Assembly (NCBI GenBank): GCA_023431345.1
Contig: JAEYWK010000121.1
Span: forward strand, 1 to 48,795
Reading direction: 5' to 3'
Length of the DNA stretch: 48,795 bases
From: Pseudomonadota bacterium
GTDB lineage: Bacteria; Myxococcota_A; Polyangia; Polyangiales; Polyangiaceae
Of this stretch, positions 48,795 through 48,795 are shown piece after piece (the first letter of the stretch is position 1; every line of letters starts with the position of its first letter). The translations under genes and the position numbers were made by a program. The notes under the pieces were generated by a model that was not told the DNA's origin, did not search any database, and worked only from the letters and a program-made list of their open reading frames with translations.

Positions 48795-48795
48795 T

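Overview
The window looks like a chromosomal segment of a Myxococcota bacterium, most likely of the Polyangia (Sorangium-like) side. The grounds are very high GC with strong GC3 bias, long spurious open frames opposite the real genes, and an exceptional density of secreted lipoproteins. These lipoproteins carry Gly/Ser/Ala-rich linkers and cysteine-rich, eukaryote-like repeat domains. The organism call is inference; no rRNA gene is present.

Region 1 (1-16.2 kb) is mostly housekeeping. It holds alaS, murB (with a small unknown partner), a HARE-HTH protein with an Mrr-like but apparently inactive nuclease fold, and a LolA/LolB-like lipoprotein. A DHH phosphoesterase sits next to a glycerophosphodiester phosphodiesterase. 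Then comes a dprA-topA-trmFO cluster (DNA uptake/processing, DNA topology, tRNA T54 methylation) and a bifunctional (p)ppGpp synthetase/hydrolase.

Region 2 (16.2-46.5 kb) is accessory and envelope-oriented. Lipoproteins alternate with transport and regulatory genes. The lipoproteins include a period-2 cysteine solenoid, an almost pure Gly-rich lipoprotein with its own terminator, a vWFA lipoprotein, a DCGG-repeat protein with a discoidin-type C-terminus, a GH43 arabinanase-like lipoprotein, a receptor-like Cys-repeat protein with HAF repeats, and a duplicated lectin-like lipoprotein. The other genes include an MFS exporter, a CLC antiporter, a DprE2-like reductase, a plant-type GH36 enzyme, a REC-EAL c-di-GMP phosphodiesterase and a divergent TetR/flavin monooxygenase pair with a palindromic operator. 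There are also CBS and Dabb proteins, a LacI-type sensor with neither HTH nor output domain, and an O-antigen-ligase-like membrane protein translationally coupled to a lipoprotein. A roughly 45-bp tandem array of five units lies at 44581-44810, between two divergent lipoprotein genes.

Region 3 (46.5-48.8 kb) looks like mobile or decaying DNA. It has a frameshifted short gene with a G9 tract, an overlapping pair of small genes of unknown function, and a small gene followed by an internally deleted nucleotidyltransferase-like partner. A 46-nt 3' fragment of a tRNA-Gly(GCC) gene follows on the minus strand, still joined to its rho-independent terminator. I read this fragment as the displaced distal attachment site of an integrative element that extends to the right out of the window. 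A partial minus-strand gene runs off the right edge.
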